From assembly GCA_032054765.1 (NCBI GenBank), contig DAMBSC010000006.1, positions 62,001-126,000 of the forward strand: DNA of 64,000 nucleotides, read 5' to 3'. The position numbers and the translations under genes are program-made. Below the pieces are notes generated by a model. It did no database searches. It was not told the origin of the DNA and worked only from the letters and a program-made list of their open reading frames with translations. Below, piece after piece: positions 60,544 to 64,000 of this stretch (its first letter is position 1; every line of letters starts with the position of its first letter). This DNA comes from DFXE01 sp032054765. GTDB taxonomy: Bacteria > Bacteroidota > Bacteroidia > Bacteroidales > Tannerellaceae.

Positions 60544-63264
60544 ATGGAAAAGAAAAGAGTGTATACCTTCGGAAATGGTAAAGCAGAAGGTAAAGCAGAT
60601 ATGAAAAATCTGCTAGGGGGAAAAGGTGCTAACTTAGCTGAAATGAATCTAATCGGTGTTCCAGTCCCTCCGGGATTTACAATTACCACGGATGTTTGCT
60701 CTGAATACTATGAATTAGGAAAAGAGAAAGTTATTGAACTGTTAAAGAACGAAGTAGAAAAAGCCATTGCGAATGTTGAACAATTAATGAACAGTAAATT
60801 TGGAGATGTGGCCAATCCACTTCTTGTATCTGTTCGTTCAGGTGCCCGTGCTTCTATGCCTGGGATGATGGATACCATCCTAAATCTGGGTTTGAATGAT
60901 GAAGTAGTAGCCGGACTTGCCAAAAAAACAGGAAACGAACGTTTTGCCTGGGATTCATACCGTCGTTTTGTACAAATGTTCGGTGATGTTGTACTCGGGA
61001 TGAAACCGGTCAATAAGGAAGACGAAGATCCGTTTGAAGAAATTATTGAAGAAGTAAAGAAAGCAAAAGGTGTTAAGCTGGATAATCAACTTGACGTTAA
61101 CGATCTGAAAGAATTGGTAACCAAATTTAAAGCTGCCGTTAAGAAACAGACAGGCAAAGACTTCCCGACATCTGCTTACGAACAATTATGGGGTGCTGTA
61201 TGTTCTGTTTTCGATTCATGGATGAACGATCGTGCTATCCTATACCGTAAAATGGAAGGTATTCCTGCCGAGTGGGGAACTGCTGTAACCGTACAAGCAA
61301 TGGTATTCGGAAATATGGGTGAAACATCAGCCACAGGAGTATGCTTCTCTCGCGACGCGGGGAATGGTGATGATGTCTTCAATGGTGAATACTTAATAAA
61401 TGCTCAGGGAGAAGATGTGGTTGCAGGTATTCGTACGCCACAACAAATCACAAAAGCAGGTTCACAACTTTGGGCTGAAAGAGCAGAAGTTTCAGAAGAA
61501 GATAGACGTGAGAAATATCCTTCTATGGAAGAAGCCATGCCGGAAATATTTAAACAACTCGATGCGATTCAGGAAAAGCTTGAAAACCATTATCGTGACA
61601 TGCAGGATATGGAATTCACTGTTCAGGAAGGTAAGCTCTGGTTCCTTCAAACCAGAAATGGAAAGCGTACCGGATCTGCTATGGTGAAGATCGCTATGGA
61701 TCTATTGAATCAGGGCATGATAGATGAAAAAACAGCTATAAATCGTATCGAACCTAATAAACTCGACGAACTTTTACACCCTGTATTTACTAAAGAAGCA
61801 TTAAGTAAAGCAAAAGTTTTGGTAAAAGGTTTGCCGGCTTCTCCGGGGGCTGCTACAGGACAGATTGTTTTCCATGCTGATGATGCTGTTGAATGGTATA
61901 AAGCCGGAAAAAAAGTGATCTTAGTACGCACTGAAACATCACCTGAAGACTTGGCGGGTATGGATACGGCAGAAGGCATTCTGACAGCACGTGGTGGTAT
62001 GACTTCTCATGCGGCTGTTGTAGCTCGCGGAATGGGTAAATGTTGTGTATCAGGAGCCGGAGGTATCAACATCGACTACAAAAACAAAATAATGGAAGTG
62101 GATGGTAAGAAGTTGAAAGAGGGTGACTACATTTCTGTAAACGGAACTACCGGAGAAGTTTATGAAGGTAGACTGGCTACTCAGGATCCTGAATTAACTG
62201 GTGACTTCAATGAATTAATGAAACTTTCTGATAAATATACCAGAATGAACGTGCGTACTAACGCTGATACACCGAAAGATGCGTTGAAAGCACGCGAATT
62301 CGGGGCTAAGGGTATTGGTTTATGCCGCACGGAACATATGTTCTTTGAAGGAGAAAAGATCAGGGCTATGCGTGAAATGATCCTTGCCGACACAACGGAA
62401 GAGCGTAGAATAGCCCTTGAAAAACTGTTACCATATCAAAAAGAAGACTTCAAAGGAATCTTTAAAGCGATGGCGGGCCTACCGGTAACTGTTAGATTAC
62501 TTGACCCTCCTTTACATGAATTTGTACCTCATGATGAAAAAGGACAGAAAGAACTTTCTGAAGCAATGGGATTGCCTATTGATGTTATTCACAAAAGAGT
62601 AGAAGCATTATGCGAATCGAATCCGATGTTGGGACATCGCGGTTGTCGCTTAGGTAATACATATCCTGAAATTACAGAAATGCAGACAAAAGCTATTCTT
62701 GGTGCTGCTCTTGAACTTAAGAAAGAAGGAGTAACTACCTATCCCGAAATTATGGTTCCTTTGACAGGTATCGTCTATGAATTTCTGGCTCAGGAAAAGA
62801 TAATACGTTCTACTGCTGATGCATTATTTAAGGAATATGGTGATTCTATTGATTATAAGGTAGGAACAATGATTGAGATACCACGTGCAGCACTGACAGC
62901 AGATCGTATTGCATCCAGCGCTGAATTTTTCTCATTCGGAACAAATGACCTTACACAGATGACCTTTGGTTATTCTCGTGATGATATTGCTTCTTTCCTA
63001 CCCATATATCTGGAAAAGAAAATTCTGAAATTCGACCCATTCCAGGTGCTTGACCAAAACGGAGTTGGCCAGTTGGTACGGATGGCTACAGAAAAAGGTC
63101 GTGAAGTGCGTCCTGACCTAAAATGCGGTATTTGTGGTGAACATGGCGGAGAACCTTCTTCTGTGAAGTTCTGCCATCGGGTAGGATTGAATTATGTCTC
63201 CTGTTCTCCGTTCCGTGTGCCTATAGCACGAATCTCCGCAGCACAGGCTGCCATTGAAGGATAA
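60544..63264 (+). CDS. ppdK: Pyruvate, phosphate dikinase
   Basis: A 906-residue PPDK interconverting pyruvate, ATP and phosphate with PEP, AMP and pyrophosphate; in anaerobes it often works in glycolysis. ATP-grasp N-terminal domain (LLGGKGANLAEM; SVRSGARASMPGMMDT), phospho-His domain with GGMTSHAAVVARGMG (H489), and PEP/pyruvate domain with FSFGTNDLTQMTFG and the catalytic Cys in CGICGEHGG (C864). ATG at 60544 (MEKKRVYTFG) is chosen from homologous starts and promoter position. Length is slightly above the usual 875-880. Confidence 0.96.
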   Translation: MEKKRVYTFGNGKAEGKADMKNLLGGKGANLAEMNLIGVPVPPGFTITTDVCSEYYELGKEKVIELLKNEVEKAIANVEQLMNSKFGDVANPLLVSVRSGARASMPGMMDTILNLGLNDEVVAGLAKKTGNERFAWDSYRRFVQMFGDVVLGMKPVNKEDEDPFEEIIEEVKKAKGVKLDNQLDVNDLKELVTKFKAAVKKQTGKDFPTSAYEQLWGAVCSVFDSWMNDRAILYRKMEGIPAEWGTAVTVQAMVFGNMGETSATGVCFSRDAGNGDDVFNGEYLINAQGEDVVAGIRTPQQITKAGSQLWAERAEVSEEDRREKYPSMEEAMPEIFKQLDAIQEKLENHYRDMQDMEFTVQEGKLWFLQTRNGKRTGSAMVKIAMDLLNQGMIDEKTAINRIEPNKLDELLHPVFTKEALSKAKVLVKGLPASPGAATGQIVFHADDAVEWYKAGKKVILVRTETSPEDLAGMDTAEGILTARGGMTSHAAVVARGMGKCCVSGAGGINIDYKNKIMEVDGKKLKEGDYISVNGTTGEVYEGRLATQDPELTGDFNELMKLSDKYTRMNVRTNADTPKDALKAREFGAKGIGLCRTEHMFFEGEKIRAMREMILADTTEERRIALEKLLPYQKEDFKGIFKAMAGLPVTVRLLDPPLHEFVPHDEKGQKELSEAMGLPIDVIHKRVEALCESNPMLGHRGCRLGNTYPEITEMQTKAILGAALELKKEGVTTYPEIMVPLTGIVYEFLAQEKIIRSTADALFKEYGDSIDYKVGTMIEIPRAALTADRIASSAEFFSFGTNDLTQMTFGYSRDDIASFLPIYLEKKILKFDPFQVLDQNGVGQLVRMATEKGREVRPDLKCGICGEHGGEPSSVKFCHRVGLNYVSCSPFRVPIARISAAQAAIEG

Positions 63265-63277
63265 CATATATAACGAT

Positions 63278-63311
63278 AAAAATTCCCGTAACAATCACGG
63301 GAATTTTTTTG
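63278..63311 (+). terminator. PPDK terminator
   Basis: AATTCCCGT and ACGGGAATT pair around AACAATC, followed by a T-run. It starts 14 bases after the stop codon. Confidence 0.92.
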
Positions 63312-63371
63312 TTATATACTAAATCATAATTGCTTATTTTACATACAAATTGATAAATATATCCCAAACGT

Positions 63372-64000
63372 ATGGCCCACCTACATGATTTTGTTAGTGA
63401 TCTGGCACTAATTATGATTTCAGCTGCTATAGCCACAATTATTTTTAAATGGTTAAAGCAGCCTGTTGTTCTTGGATATATTGTTGCGGGATTTATAGCG
63501 GGACCACATATTACATGGCTTCCGACTGTTACTGATATGGGTAATGTGGAAATATGGGCCGAAATCGGAGTTATTTTTCTTTTGTTTGCTTTAGGACTTG
63601 AATTCAGCTTTAAAAAGTTGATTGATGTAGGAGGTACTGCTTCACTGGCTACTATAATTAATATGGGGTCAATGATCGTGATTGGCTATGTGGTGGGACA
63701 ATTACTTAATTGGTCACAGATGGACAGTATCTTTTTGGGGGGTATGTTGTCTATGTCTTCTACCACTATCATTATCAAAGCATTTAATGATATGGGTCTC
63801 CAAAAACAAAAGTTTGCGGGAATTGTATTCGGAATGCTTATCGTGGAAGACCTTGCAGCTATTCTTATGATGGTACTACTTTCTACAGTAGCTGTCAGCC
63901 ATAAGATTGAAGGAGTTGAATTATTGAATAGTTTGCTTCGTTTGGTATTCTTTGTCCTGGTATGGTTTGTTGTTGGTATTTACCTTATCCCGACCATGCT
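63372..64000 (+). CDS. KefB-like monovalent cation:proton antiporter, N-terminal part
   Basis: The frame is open from ATG at 63372 to the window edge (209 codons), so the C-terminus is missing. It encodes the start of a CPA2 antiporter: VVLGYIVAGFIAGP, ALGLEFSFKKL, then SMSSTTIIIKAF and the ion-site helix with ED in GMLIVEDLAAIL. At least five membrane helices are visible. Whether a regulatory TrkA-N domain follows cannot be seen. Confidence 0.9.
   Translation, partial: MAHLHDFVSDLALIMISAAIATIIFKWLKQPVVLGYIVAGFIAGPHITWLPTVTDMGNVEIWAEIGVIFLLFALGLEFSFKKLIDVGGTASLATIINMGSMIVIGYVVGQLLNWSQMDSIFLGGMLSMSSTTIIIKAFNDMGLQKQKFAGIVFGMLIVEDLAAILMMVLLSTVAVSHKIEGVELLNSLLRLVFFVLVWFVVGIYLIPTM

Overview
The window looks like the chromosome of an anaerobic or aerotolerant member of the Bacteroidales (Bacteroidota), probably near Dysgonomonas or Parabacteroides; I cannot place it more finely. 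The reasons are the low GC content, the Bat aerotolerance operon, the TAnnTTTG-type -7 boxes found before many genes, almost no Shine-Dalgarno sequences, and typical families (6-bladed-propeller lipoprotein, GH92 mannosidase, PPDK, a fused 2-hydroxyacyl-CoA dehydratase activase). No phage, plasmid, insertion sequence or CRISPR array was seen.

Layout. 1-6.9 kb (minus): moxR, DUF58, a BatD-like membrane protein, batA, batB, batC, batD (cut by the window edge). 7-10.4 kb: a large periplasmic protein with an HzsA-like part, two CxxCH motifs and a C-terminal SUMF1 domain. 10.5-17.1 kb: three HU-family genes, one fused through a membrane segment to LysM, around rimO, ftsY and nspC. 17.3-20.9 kb: a three-gene acyl-CoA carboxylase operon. 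21-28 kb: a cluster resembling general-stress genes (two SDRs, FAD oxidoreductase, GlsB-like protein, LEA-like lipoprotein, cytosolic alpha-amylase, small DUF6582-like protein). 28.2-35.5 kb: an ABC exporter, a 1414-residue dehydratase activase and a TetR regulator. 35.8-42.2 kb: alpha/beta hydrolase, then a minus-strand run tsaC, sugar-phosphate transferase, ClC channel, fmt, DUF454. 42.4-46.8 kb: recJ, recQ, CPBP protein. 46.7-50 kb: L,D-transpeptidase-like lipoprotein, tRNA-His, folD, ffh. 50.4-54.6 kb: an aromatic amino acid operon (pheA, aminotransferase, DAHP synthase-chorismate mutase, tyrA). 54.7-60.2 kb: oxyR, tRNA-Pro, a lipoprotein, galM and GH92. 60.5-64 kb: PPDK and the start of a KefB-like antiporter.

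The most notable regulatory feature is the aromatic operon leader. A 24-codon leader peptide with 10 Phe/Tyr codons in a 12-codon stretch is followed by an intrinsic terminator just before pheA. A segment inside the leader reading frame can pair with the 5' arm of that terminator. This is the layout of ribosome-mediated attenuation.

The most notable unexplained structures are two classes of non-coding repeat. The first class has three arrays (16351, 30441 and 60267) that share no sequence but share an architecture: 11-bp words with an exact 22-bp period. Two of them are exactly 88 bp and alternate in orientation. The second class comprises intercistronic hairpins built from degenerate 7- or 8-bp words (ACTGAATx, xTTGAAA, ATTARYG), seven in all. 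The first class could be operators or RNA hairpin ladders; the second could be mRNA processing or stability elements. Both proposals are inference.
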